From Channallabes apus (lineage: Eukaryota; Chordata; Actinopteri; Siluriformes; Clariidae): a DNA stretch of 64,000 nt. A model generated the notes under the pieces. The model was not told the origin of the DNA, searched no databases, and saw only the letters and a program-made list of their open reading frames with translations. Positions 35,985 through 47,400 of the stretch are shown piece by piece. How positions within the stretch are numbered: the stretch's first letter is position 1; the number at the start of each line of letters is the position of its first letter. The stretch is taken from assembly GCA_030522415.1 (NCBI GenBank), contig CM060107.1, positions 55,617,104 through 55,681,103 on the forward strand, given 5' to 3'. Made by a program: the position numbers and the translations under genes.

Positions 35985-37360
35985 AGGGCGTGTGGTTTGG
36001 GACACGCCCACAGTGGAGTGAAGAAGATGGTGATTGTGTGCACTGTATAGTGAATAGGGCGTGTGGTTTGGGACACGCCCACAGCGGAGTGAAGATGAAG
36101 GTGATTGTGTGCACTTTATAGTGAATAGGGCGTGTGGTTTGGGACACGCCCACAGCGGAGTGAAGATGAAGGTGATTGTGTGCACTGTATAGTGAATAGG
36201 GCGTGTGGATTGGGACACGCCCACAGTGGAGTGAAGAAGATGGTGATTGTGTGCACTGTATAGTGAATAGGGCGTGTGGTTTGGGACACGCCCACAGCGG
36301 AGTGAAGATGAAGGTGATTGTGTGCACTGTATAGTGAATAGGGCGTGTGGATTGGGACACGCCCACAGTGGAGTGAAGAAGATGGTGATTGTGTGCACTG
36401 TATAGTGAATAGGGCGTGTGGTTTGGGACACGCCCACAGCGGAGTGAAGATGAAGGTGATTGTGTGCACTGTATAGTGAATAGGGCGTGTGGATTGGGAC
36501 ACGCCCACAGTGGAGTGAAGAAGATGGTGATTGTGTGCACTGTATAGTGAATAGGGCGTGTGGTTTGGGACACGCCCACAGCGGAGTGAAGATGAAGGTG
36601 ATTGTGTGCACTGTATAGTGAATAGGGCGTGTGGATTGGGACACGCCCACAGTGGAGTGAAGAAGATGGTGATTGTGTGCACTGTATAGTGAGTAGGGCG
36701 TGTGGTTTGGGACACGCCCACAGCGGAGTGAAGATGAAGGTGATTGTGTGCACTGTATAGTGAATAGGGCGTGTGGATTGGGACACGCCCACAGCGGAGT
36801 GAAGATGGTGATTGTGTGCACTGTATAGTGAATAGGGCGTGTGGATTGGGACACGCCCACAGTGGAGTGAAGAAGATGGTGATTGTGTGCACTGTATAGT
36901 GAATAGGGCGTGTGGTTTGGGACACGCCCACAGCGGAGTGAAGATGAAGGTGATTGTGTGCACTGTATAGTGAATAGGGCGTGTGGATTGGGACACGCCC
37001 ACAGTGGAGTGAAGAAGATGGTGATTGTGTGCACTGTATAGTGAGTAGGGCGTGTGGTTTGGGACACGCCCACAGCGGAGTGAAGATGAAGGTGATTGTG
37101 TGCACTGTATAGTGAATAGGGCGTGTGGTTTGGGACACGCCCACAGCGGAGTGAAGATGAAGGTGATTGTGTGCACTGTATAGTGAATAGGGCGTGTGGA
37201 TTGGGACACGCCCACAGCGGAGTGAAGATGGTGATTGTGTGCACTGTATAGTGAATAGGGCGTGTGGATTGGGACACGCCCACAGTGGAGTGAAGAAGAT
37301 GGTGATTGTGTGCACTGTATAGTGAATAGGGCATGTGGTTTGGGACACGCCCACAGTGTA
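35985..37360. repeat. 71-bp minisatellite with dimeric higher-order structure
   Basis: About 19 copies. Each holds a perfect 8-bp inverted repeat, GGGCGTGT and ACACGCCC, around GGTTTGGG or GGATTGGG. Type 1 (GGTTTGGG, CAGCGGAG, AGATGAAGG) and type 2 (GGATTGGG, CAGTGGAG, AGAAGATGG) alternate over about 36120-36690. A 68-bp variant occurs at about 36760 and 37183. Long minus-strand frames (up to 515 codons) are artefacts. Confidence 0.95.
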
Positions 37361-37586
37361 TAAGGGTCAGTCTTTGACCGGTCATGGTTAATATTCCGCA
37401 GCGACTCTGCTTGTGCCCTAAATCGCTCCAGGTCTGGGGAGAAGCGCACTTGCGCCCTTCAGAAAACAACGTTTAACAAGCACCTTGTTGTTAGCGCTAC
37501 GTCCGCGAGCTCATTTAAATATTTACCGCTCCGCTTTCCTTTCAGAAAATCTCTTCTGCTGTGGACGTCAAAGCCGATTCCCATTC

Positions 37587-37655
<69 letters not shown>

Positions 37656-38280
37656 AGCCCTAGGGCTGCTAGAGGATACGAGCACTTCCTCCTTTAATTG
37701 GCTTTCAGGGCAGCAGGAGAAATATTTGTCGGTGTAAATGAGCGGTTGTCACTTTGACTTAAAAGTTTCTGTCTGGCTTTTTGAGATGTAAAGCACTAGC
37801 GTGTCAGGCTAATTCTCCAGACTGCGACGTCTCGCCCCGAACCACGCCGTACACCCCAAATAAACACACGTTTTACGCCTTAAAGTCTATTGATTCCCAT
37901 GACTTTTTTTTCTTTATTTATTCTGGTAATTCTGACTGCAGCTCAGAAAACTGTTTAAAAGATGTTTAGAAGTCGAGGCGCTTGTTTCGTCTGCGAGTGA
38001 ATCCTCACCGATTTAACGCTAACTGTTTATAAAAACACTCGGTTTACTTTAGCAGTCTGGCAGTTAAGGACGTCGTGCCCTAACACTACTGACTGGTCCA
38101 GACTGGTTCATTCATCAGTTGTAGCGGGTCTGAGTGAGGTGTGGCTGCATGTGATGGACAGCCCTGTAGCGCCTCAGGCTCACTGACTCTGTCAGCACTT
38201 ATCGTCTGACTCAGAGCCTGACTCACCGAGAGGGAGTGTCGGTCTCAGGCATGACTCAAAGAACAGTTCATTCTGTAAGA
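37361..38280. other. Intron 1, mostly unique, one (GT)n tract
   Basis: A GT run at 37591-37654 separates stretches of non-repetitive, moderately CpG-containing DNA. Some of it (37460-37590, 37680-37800) has the mixed composition of possible regulatory DNA, but no specific site is supported. Confidence 0.4.
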
Positions 38281-38289
38281 CAGGAAGCA

Positions 38290-38870
38290 GCAAACAGGGG
38301 GGCAAATTTCAGTAATGACCAGAATGACACAGGGGTGCATGTCAGTAATGATCAAGATAACACGGGTGGATCTCATCGATGACCAGAATGACAGACAGAA
38401 AGTTGAATCCCAGTAATGACCAGAATGACAAACAAGTGAATCTCAGCATGACGCATGACACAGGGGTGCATGTCAGTAATGATCAGAAAGACACGGGTGG
38501 ATCTCATTGATGACCAGAATGACAGAGGGACGAATGTCAGTTATGAGCAGAATGACAAACAAGTGAATCTCAGTCATGACCAGAATGACAAATCTCATGC
38601 ATGACAGACGAGCGAATCCCAGTAATGTCCAGAATAACAGACAGGTGCATCTCGGTAACGACCAGAATGACAAACAGGTGAATCTCAGTCATGATAGAGG
38701 GGCTTCTCTCAGTAACAGAGGGGCAAATCTCGCTAATGACCAGAATGACGGAGGACTGAATCCCAGTCATGACAAGTAGGATACATCTCATGCATGACAG
38801 TGGGGTGAGTCTCAGTAATGACCAGAATAACAGAGGGACAAATCTAGCTAATGACCAGAATGGCAGAAAA
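38290..38870. repeat. Degenerate minisatellite, about 36 bp
   Basis: Loose copies of CAGTAATGACCAGAATGACA with GACGGGTGAATCT-like spacers; about 15 recognisable copies. Confidence 0.8.
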
Positions 38871-39224
38871 TCTGACTGTTTCTGGGTCCTAAATCAACGA
38901 GGTCACATTTAAAGAAGAGAAAATAGGTTTATTTATATTATTGAGTTTGTTTTTCGCTCCTGCACCCAACTCTCAAACACTTCTATGGTATTTTGTGGAG
39001 TGTAAATTGCGTTCGAAGGTCGAGTGTTGTGCCACGGCCGACTCTGTAAATGACTAACCTGTGTGTAAACACTCGCACGAGGTAAAACACATTCCTCAAG
39101 TTTCTGATGGCTGCGTTCCAACCCGTCCTGAGTGCGCTGCCGTAGTGCGCTGCTGTCTGCTGCCTTTTACCAGCACCAGAGCATGGGATTAGCTCTAGGG
39201 GGTATTGAGAATCTTGTTGTCTAT

Positions 39225-39260
<36 letters not shown>

Positions 39261-39555
39261 AAGAGTGTCCTTTCTCTTTGTGTTCAGTGTTTAACTGAAA
39301 GAATGAGGAAATTCAACAACACACAACTGGTTTTAAAGGAATGTAATTCACACACACACACTCACGGGCAAACGCACTCGCACACAACAAACACGTTGAC
39401 CCGGGCCCTGTTATTCTACACCCTGCCACTGCTAAGTGCCTCACTCGACCAGTTTCCTGACAATAATAACAGTTATACAGGTCCTGCCATCGTCTACGTG
39501 CCCTGCTGTCTACACTTACACACCCCACCATCGTCTGTGGATCCCGTCATCTAAC
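38871..39555. other. Intron 1, unique sequence with a (CA)n tract
   Basis: A CA run lies at 39227-39255. The remaining sequence is non-repetitive and no exon is supported. Confidence 0.4.
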
Positions 39556-40835
39556 AGCCCCGACATCTACCTGCCCAAGCATCGGTCTACATACCGGCCC
39601 CACGGTCTACATACCGGCCCCACGGTCTACATACCGGCCCCACGGTCTACATACCCGGTCATCTACGTACCTCTGAATGGCCCAGGGACTATGTGGCCCG
39701 CTTTGTATGTGCCCCTCCATCTAAGCATCTTGCCTAGTACACGCCCCTCGAACTACACGCCCCTCGAACTACACGCCCCTCGAACTACACGCCCCTCGAA
39801 CTACACGCCCCTCCGACTACACGCCCCTCCGACTACGCGCCTTTGGGACTGCTCGACCCTCCGACTACTCAACCCCCCGACTACACCTCCCTCGAACTAA
39901 ACTCCACTCCGACTACTCCACCCTCTGACTACACCTCCCTCGATCTACACGCCCCTCCGACTACTCCACCCTCCGACTACACCTCCCTCGATCTACACGC
40001 CCCTCCGACTGCTCCACCCTCCGACTACACCTCCCTCGATCTACACGCCCCTCCGACTGCTCGACCCTCCGACTACTCAACCCTCCGACTACACCTCCCT
40101 CGAACTAAACTCCACTCCAACTACTCCACCCTCTGACTACACCTCCCTCGAACTACACGCCCCTCCGACTACGCGCCTTTGGGACTGCTCGACCCTCCGA
40201 CTACTCAACCCCCCGACTACACCTCCCTCGAACTAAACTCCACTCCGACTACTCCACCCTCTGACTACACCTCCCTCGATCTACACGCCCCTCTGACTAC
40301 TCCACCCTCCGACTACACCTCCCTCGATCTACACGCCCCTCCGACTGCTCCACCCTCCGACTACACCTCCCTCGATCTACACGCCCCTCTGACTGCTCGA
40401 CCCTCCGACTACTCAACCCTCCGACTACACCTCCCTCGAACTAAACTCCACTCCAACTACTCCACCCTCTGACTACACCTCCCTCGAACTACACTCCCCT
40501 CCGACTACTCAACCCTCCGACTACACCTCCCTCGATCTACACGACCCTCCGACTGCTCGACCCTCCGACTACTCAACCCTCCGACTACACCTCCCTCGAT
40601 CTACACGCCCCTCCGACTACTCCACCCTCTGACTACACCTCCCTCGATCTACACGCCCCTCCGACTACTCAACCCTCCGACTACTCAACCCTCGAACTAA
40701 ACTCCACTCCGACTACTCCACCCTCTGACTACACCTCCCTCGATCTACACTCCCCTCCGACTACGCGCCTTTGGGACTGCTCGACCCTCCGACTGCTCGA
40801 CCCTCCGACTGCTCGACCCTCCGCTTACAAGCCCC
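39556..40835. repeat. Compound minisatellite (CTCCGACTAC theme) with 336-bp higher-order copy
   Basis: Three stages are visible: CCACGGTCTACATACCGGCC units (39590-39660), CTCGAACTACACGCCC units (39738-39840), then mixed CTCCGACTACACCTCCCTCG and ATCTACACGCCC units. The block from about 39837 recurs from about 40173, 336 bp later, with only a few changes (both start at a shared GCGCCTTTGGGACTGCTCG). A third GCGCCTTTGGGACTG occurs at about 40765. Confidence 0.9.
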
Positions 40836-41270
40836 ACAGTCTATGTTTAAGTGCCCCAGCATTTGCTAGTCCCACTGACAAATGCCCTCCCATCTACACT
40901 TAAAGTGTACATACCCCACAGTCTACACGTCCCGCCCACGATTTGTCCCACCGTCAAACCTTGCCGTCGCTTACGCGTCCGCACTCCGCAGGTATGTTGT
41001 TCGCACACGTTTATATTTGTGTTTACATTTACACACGGGTCATTCATGCCATCTGCTCTACACGGCTATACGGCTGTGATTTCCGTTAGGAGTCTCTGAC
41101 TCTATTAAATACTTGTGGAAAGGTCGCCGTGGTAACTGTCTCTCTCAGACTGATGCCGCTTGTAAAGGGAACGTCTTTAGGACTGGAACACAACGCTAGC
41201 TTTAATAAGAACAGAGCTTACTGTGTGCACCGAGATTCAATCCTTTTATTAAGTGTTTGAGGAAGGAGGA
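40836..41270. other. Intron 1, mostly unique sequence
   Basis: Begins with decayed members of the preceding array (ATACCCCACAGTCTACA-like), then unique DNA. No exon seen. Confidence 0.4.
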
Positions 41271-41274
41271 GTCA

Positions 41275-41311
41275 ACACACACACACACGTGCATGCACAC
41301 ACACACACACA

Positions 41312-41360
<49 letters not shown>
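41275..41360. repeat. (CA)n then (CT)n microsatellite
   Basis: CA with TGCATG interruption at 41275-41312, then CT at 41313-41360. Confidence 0.95.
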
Positions 41361-41362
<2 letters not shown>

Positions 41363-41639
41363 GCTCTTTTTTTCTCTGAGCGTGGTCATGTCGGGTGTGT
41401 TTACGCCCTGAAGCTCTAACGATAACGTCGCTAGGCTGTAACGGACGTGCATGTGAGCTGATTGTGTAGAACAAAAGTCCTGCTGCGCGTCTCTAACGCG
41501 GTCATTGTGTAAACATTTCCTCATTGTGTGTGTGTGTGTGTGTGTATACAGTACGTGTGTGTGGGCTCACTCCGTCACCGATAGTCATTAACGCGTCTTT
41601 CCATCTCTTCGACGCGGACAGGCGTCACCCTCGAGCTTT

Positions 41640-41850
41640 ATCATGCACCGTAATTATTTTATTATGCAAATGAAGAGCAGCCTATTATTTCATTAGCGGG
41701 TCATGAATATGCGCGGGCCGAGATTAGTATGCAAATGAGGCGGCTAGTGTCCTTGCAGCTAGAGTGGCCGCGTCGGCCATTAAAGGTCCATCTGGAGCCG
41801 TTAGCGCCGCGCCGAGGATCTTCATACGATGCATCATGATGGGTAACGGT
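41640..41850. promoter_or_regulatory. Possible conserved noncoding element with POU octamers
   Basis: A repeat-free block in a repeat-rich intron carries two perfect ATGCAAAT octamers (41664-41671 and 41729-41736), an ATGAATATGC site between them (41703-41712) and homeodomain-type TAATTATT and ATTAGC cores. Clustered POU and homeodomain sites are typical of vertebrate developmental enhancers. No alignment could be made. Confidence 0.4.
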
Positions 41851-42131
41851 TACCGTGGAAACCCGGCCCCCATCAGTGTCCCGTCGGAGGACGTGTTGGA
41901 ATGTGAGGTCTCAGGGAACACGCGTCAGCTGTGTGTGTGTGTGTGTGTGTGTTGTGGAGCACGAGCGGGTCATGATGAAATTAGTGTGTGTGTTTAGGAG
42001 CAGCTGATCGATAAGAGCAGGAGCGAGACGCTAATCAAGCAGGAGTTCTGTTACACTGATTCCATAAGCGAGCGCTTGTGTGAGACGCCGGCGCTCTGGA
42101 CACACTCCAGCGTCTGAGATGGTCAGATGGG

Positions 42132-42133
<2 letters not shown>

Positions 42134-42170
<37 letters not shown>
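42134..42170. repeat. (GT)n microsatellite
   Basis: Uninterrupted GT run. Confidence 0.95.
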
Positions 42171-42171
<1 letters not shown>

Positions 42172-42339
42172 TAGCGATGTTGTTCCTTAAACACACCAAG
42201 AACCGGTACAGAGCGATAACGGGTCAATCAGGAACCGGCAGAACCATAACCGTACCCTCATCATGAACCCCGGGGACCGACAGTGTCCTTCACATCCACA
42301 ACAGCACTAAACATGCAGGCAGTATGGTTATAATTATTG

Positions 42340-42790
42340 GCGCCCCAGACACGGAAAAATATATATTTTCTCCACTTCGTCAGATATACTGTATTTATTT
42401 ATTAATGTGTTCACTAGATTGTATTTGTTTACTTGTTTATTGATTTATTTACCCACATTCATACATGTATAGATTTTTTTCCAAGAACGTTTGTTTTGTT
42501 TGAATGTGACTCTATTTGTTTATGAATGCTTTCTTTTGAAAATATAATTTTATTTATTGATTTATTATTTATTACTTAAATATTTACTTTTTTATTATTA
42601 CTTATTTAATTACTGCTATAATTTTTTTTAATACTTAAAAATATCTATTATTTGATTATTATTGTTTACTATATTCATTTTAATTCAGTTATTTACTTAT
42701 TTAAAGTGCTTATTTCTTAAATAATTTATTGTTTAATATTATTATTTTTATTGCTTTAGTGATGAATTTTTTACTCATGCGAAAGTATTT
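42340..42790. repeat. AT-rich low-complexity block
   Basis: TTTATTTATT-type degenerate sequence with no ordered unit. Confidence 0.7.
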
Positions 42791-43014
42791 GCCCCCTCTT
42801 CCTGTAAGGTGTGTAGCGAGGTTAAAGTCACTGGAGGCGGAGTTTATTTCTCTTCGCTCTGCAGAGTCTGTTCTCAGTTACGGCGATTAAGGAGGAAAAA
42901 GTGTGTGTGTGATGGTAAAACGGGTGTCTTCAGTCCCCTGGGTGAACAGAATTATGGGAAATGCCTGGGGAGAGATGCAAAATACAATGTCGAGAGTGTG
43001 TGTGTGTGTGTGTG

Positions 43015-43038
43015 TGAGGGACACAGAGAGAGACAGAC

Positions 43039-43071
<33 letters not shown>

Positions 43072-43345
43072 GAGAGAGACACACACCGAGACGGAGACAC
43101 ACACGGAGACGGACCGAGAGAGGGAGAGAGACGGACCGAGAGAGGGGGAGAGACGGACCGAGAGAGAGGGAGAGACGGACCGGGAGAGACGGACCGAGAG
43201 AGAGGGAGAGACGGACCGAGAGAGAGGGAGAGACGGACCGAGAGAGGGGGAGAGATGGACCGAGAGAGAGGGAGAGACGGACCGAGAGAGAGGGAGAGAC
43301 GGACCGAGAGAGAGGGAGAGACGGACCGAGAGAGAGGGAGAGACG
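43015..43345. repeat. 22-bp purine-rich minisatellite
   Basis: Begins with GA and ACAGAC runs, then about ten copies of GAGAGAGGGAGAGACGGACC with small length variants. Confidence 0.93.
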
Positions 43346-43958
43346 GACAGAGGATCTTGACGGGCTTTTCAGCCTGAGAGCCGGATGAGAGTCTCTCTGC
43401 CTCTTCCCTGATTTACATACACAGAATCCGCTCATGGTTTGACATGATGGAGAGAAAAATCTCCTCCTCTCTTTCAATCCCCCCCCCCCTCTCTCTCTCT
43501 CTCTCCTGCCGGGCGTCTCTCTGCTTGCTGACATCAAATGAATGCAAATGCAGAGACGCTGGAAACCCGGGCAGCGCCGAGTCAACACCTTTAAATCGGA
43601 GATTAAACGCTGCTAAGTTGACAAGTTATTAATTTTGAGTTTTGCGGTAATGCGAGATTTTCTTCCACTCACACACACACACAGAGAGAGAGAAGGAGAG
43701 GTGCTCAAACATTCCTGTAGATTTTTTTTTTAATATGTTTGCGCTGTTGAAATGTCACAAGAATTAAGCTGAAGCCTGACTTCACAGGCGACGAGTTGAT
43801 TTCCCCACGTTTGATTGACGGCTCGGCATCTGAAGTGCTGCTTTTCTTTAAAAATGTAACGCGCTCTGGTCACGCCTGATACCTGAGAGTAGATGACTTT
43901 CAGCTCCTAAAGTTGCAGTATGGCGCGTGGTGACTGATGGCGGCGTGTGCGTAAAATG

Positions 43959-43974
43959 TCAGTAGGTGGCGCTA
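43959..43974 (+). promoter_or_regulatory. CTCF-like motif
   Basis: TCAGTAGGTGGCGCTA closely follows the CTCF consensus on the + strand. Motif evidence only. Confidence 0.45.
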
Positions 43975-44698
43975 TAGCGATTTGACAATGAATATGACAA
44001 AGCGTCGCAAGCATACGTCGCTAGTATCAACGTCGCTAGCTAATACAGTCCGGGCTCGTTCGCTATAAAGAACATGGCTAGTACTGTAAGAGCGCGTACA
44101 CATCAAACACGCTACGTTAAACGAGCGGATACGTTTCCATCAGAACCGTTCTGGAGTCTCACACGTTCACGCGCAATCCTGTTTACGCTAAACCTCACAC
44201 CGCGTAACAGGTTGATCGTAAACGTGACATAACGCCATGTTTCAGCTAAAAGCTATCATTTTCTAGACAGAGTAACCACGCGGCGAAGGCGGAACCGTGA
44301 CCGAAACGTGAGGAACGTCAACGGTTCTCTCGGATACGCTGGTCAATTGCGAGACGAGCGCGCCGCGTGACTACAATTACACAGTCGTTAACACCAACGG
44401 CTACATGAATAGCAGGTGATATCGAGCCCATTAATATTTCGTCACCGCTGATTTACATACTCCTCATCAGGACGAACAGGAGCGAAGACGTGATGGAGAA
44501 GCGGCAGGATTTTGTGTGTGAAAGAGAGTTAGCGTGATGAATAAAGTCAGGTCAGGGTTTTAGTGCTGGAGGTTCCGACGGATTTAGATGAAGGATAGAA
44601 GGCGGGACGCGTTTAATTAACACCTTCTCTGGCCTGTTATTAAAATGTAAATTTCTTAGGCTTTTCTTCTTCATTCCTGACGCGGCAGCAGGGCTTGT

Positions 44699-44742
44699 AA
44701 AAAGGTCAGAGGATGTTTCAGCCCGGAGGATCTGACCTTTTT
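44699..44742. promoter_or_regulatory. Perfect 12-bp inverted repeat with nuclear-receptor half sites
   Basis: AAAAAGGTCAGA (44699-44710) and TCTGACCTTTTT (44731-44742) are exact reverse complements around a 20-bp spacer. Each arm contains an extended AAGGTCA half site of the type bound by monomeric nuclear receptors. Confidence 0.45.
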
Positions 44743-45269
44743 CTCCGGAGGTGATAACGAACAGATAGGGCTGAGCGACTGGAGCGAGCGGCTTTTCTGC
44801 GGATTGAACCCGCGTGACTCTTCTCTCTCTGGAGGCGAGGAGCTTAACGGGTGCGAGGAACGCAGCGAGGGGTTTGGATTGCTGCGATTAAATACTGCGT
44901 TTTATAATCTACACTATAAAACACTCGGCAGTTTCGTTTAACACGAGTGAACCCTGTCCCTGACCTGGACACCGCTGTGTTTTCAGACGCGTGGAAAAGC
45001 CTCAGATGGGATCCCTTTCCGACAGCGCCAGAGGTGGACGTCTACGGGATGTCTCGTCTCATCTCATCTGTCTAATTAGTTATTTATTAATTTGTTCATC
45101 TTTATCTGTCGAGATTTCTTCCATCACTGTCCTCCACTGAGAAAGGATTAGAATATTTATATCACTGCAGACAAAATGTGTAATTATAGACGGGTTTACT
45201 GCAGACCAGCAGCAAACATTAATAACTGTATAGAAAACAGTAAGCTGGCACATTGCAGCGTTGCATAGA

Positions 45270-45900
45270 GCGTCCGAGTCTCGCAGAGCGGCGCGTCCGA
45301 GTCTCGCAGAGCGGCGGCGTCCGAGTCTCGCAGAGCGGCGGCGTCCGAGTCTCGCAGAGCGGCGGCGTCCGAGTCTCGCAGAGCGGCGGCGTCCGAGTCT
45401 CGCAGAGCGGCGGCGTCCGAGTCTCGCAGAGCGGCGGCGTCCGAGTCTCGCAGAGCGGCGGCGTCCGAGTCTCGCAGAGCGGCGGCGTCCGAGTCTCGCA
45501 GAGCGGCGGCGTCCGAGTCTCGCAGAGCGGCGGCGTCCGAGTCTCGCAGAGCGGCGGCGTCCGAGTCTCGCAGAGCGGCGCGTCCGAGTCCCGCAGACGG
45601 GCGCGTCCGAGTCCCGCAGACGGGAGCGTCCGAGTCCCGCAGACGGGAGCGTCCGAGTCCCGCAGACGGGAGCGTCCGAGTCCCGCAGACGGGAGCGTCC
45701 GAGTCCCGCAGACGGGAGCGTCCGAGTCCCGCAGACGGGAGCGTCCGAGTCCCGCAGACGGGAGCGTCCGAGTCCCGCAGACGGGAGCGTCCGAGTCCCG
45801 CAGACGGGAGCGTCCGAGTCCCGCAGACGGGAGCGTCCGAGTCCCGCAGACGGGAGCGTCCGAGTCTCGCAGGGCGGAGCGTCCGAGTCCCGCAGAGCTG
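45270..45900. repeat. CpG-rich 24/23-bp minisatellite with two adjacent subfamilies
   Basis: Left block (about 45270-45585): 24-bp units CGTCCGAGTCTCGCAGAGCG plus GCGG. Right block (about 45590-45860): 23-bp units CGTCCGAGTCCCGCAGACGG plus GAG. The last copies (45850-45895) are hybrids. Each unit has four or five CpGs. The 219-250-codon frames on both strands are artefacts. Confidence 0.95.
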
Positions 45901-46079
45901 TGCGAGCGCTGAGCAGGAGCCCAGTTAAGATGATGAATGTCGACTCTTCGCTTCACACAAAGCTTTTAAATGAATGTATTTGTTCTGTGATACAAAAACG
46001 CACAAAACAGTAAATAAGGAAGATTAATCACAGCGTGATGAGAATACTAACTCGCACTTAATCACCACAGGAGCAGAGT

Positions 46080-46092
46080 ATCGAGCGCTCTT

Positions 46093-46145
<53 letters not shown>

Positions 46146-46259
46146 ATGTGTGATGAATGAAGCCGGTACATCCTTTTATTTTCTACTCTATCAGTATTTT
46201 TCAGTGTTTTGTCAGAACAAAATGTCAGACCTGAATTTGAACCGGACCCCGCTCTCACA

Positions 46260-46302
<43 letters not shown>

Positions 46303-46727
46303 ACACACACACACTCTCTCGCGCCCCTTTCTCCTGATACCGTCCGAGTGAAGTCGAGTGGAGAGTGCCATGTGCTTCCTCAGATTGGGGAAATCTGAGT
46401 TAAGACGATTTGTGTGTTTGTGAGCTGCTGAAGCCTGATGTGATGTTCTGGGCTTTTGGAGAATCAGGATTTAGAATTCGGTGGATCTCGGGGCTGAGGA
46501 GAGAGAAACCGCCGAGCGGACGTTATATATCTACAGCAGGACGGAGATGTTAACGATCCAGTGTGGAGGACGTGGAGAGGACGGAGACGGAGAGGTGTTG
46601 GAGATGTTCGGGATGAAGGTGTTTGGTTCGTTCCCTGCAGCCGAGTGTATTTTTGTTGTTCAAGAAGGTGACCTATGACCTCAGGAGGAACATGTGACAG
46701 GAATGAGCCAGCGGTGTCCGAGTCATT

Positions 46728-46758
<31 letters not shown>

Positions 46759-47089
46759 GGCAGTCTCTGACACATTTCACACAGGCCAGCCTTCAAGAGT
46801 TTGTTTTCGCACTCGTCTCGCACATAATGGAGAGAAAGAAAGACAGAGGGAGAGAAACAGCAAAAGGGAAGGATGACAGTGTCCTGAAGCTATCTCTCTC
46901 TTTCTCTCTCTCTCTCTCTCGCTCTAGCTTTCTTTTTGCCTACCAACTTGTCAACTGAGTACACACATACTGTACTCACTCACACACACACACACACAGC
47001 ATCGGGAGTGTTTTTTTTTTTTTGTTTTTCACTGGGTCCAGAATTAGATCACGAAAAATGATCCGTGCAGTTTCTTTTCGGCTTCACTG

Positions 47090-47178
<89 letters not shown>

Positions 47179-47333
47179 TGTGAGGTTACAGTAAGGGAAA
47201 AAATTTACGAGCACAAAAGGTTGGGATGAAAAGAGAATAACGGACACCTTCTGTTTCTCGTCGATGATAAACCCACACGCTCGAAGATCTGATCGAAACA
47301 TAAATAAAAAGGGAAAATACGCCCCCCCCCCCC

Positions 47334-47364
<31 letters not shown>

Positions 47365-47400
47365 ACACCATACCCCCCCCCCCCCCCAGCCCCAGGAGAG
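46080..47400. repeat. (CT)n, (CA)n and poly-C cluster
   Basis: CA at 46107-46144 and 46263-46313; CT at 46736-46758 and 46890-46922; CA at 47091-47176 (about 43 units); C runs at 47321-47334 and 47375-47387 around a CA run. Sequence between 46320 and 46730 is unique. Confidence 0.9.
46669..46681 (-). promoter_or_regulatory. DR1-type nuclear-receptor motif
   Basis: TGACCTATGACCT reads AGGTCA-T-AGGTCA on the minus strand, a perfect direct repeat spaced by one base. It is the third DR1-type motif in intron 1. Confidence 0.35.

Larger units (their letters stand above)
43346..45250. other. Intron 1, long low-repeat stretch
   Basis: About 1.9 kb with few simple repeats. It contains an ATGCAAAT octamer (43542-43549), a CTCF-like motif (43959-43974) and a 12-bp inverted repeat (44699-44742). 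No exon is supported. It is a reasonable place to look for conserved regulatory DNA. Confidence 0.45.

Noticed and set aside
34130..37449. Overlapping frames of 380 to 515 codons
   Set aside because: Products of the 30-bp and 71-bp minisatellites; parallel frames in the same stretch encode the same unit.
26335..40835. CRISPR-like arrays
   Set aside because: Units of 26-71 bp are contiguous with no unique spacers, and the setting is a vertebrate intron.
45219..46013. Frames of 219 to 250 codons on both strands
   Set aside because: Read-through of the CpG-rich 24/23-bp minisatellite.
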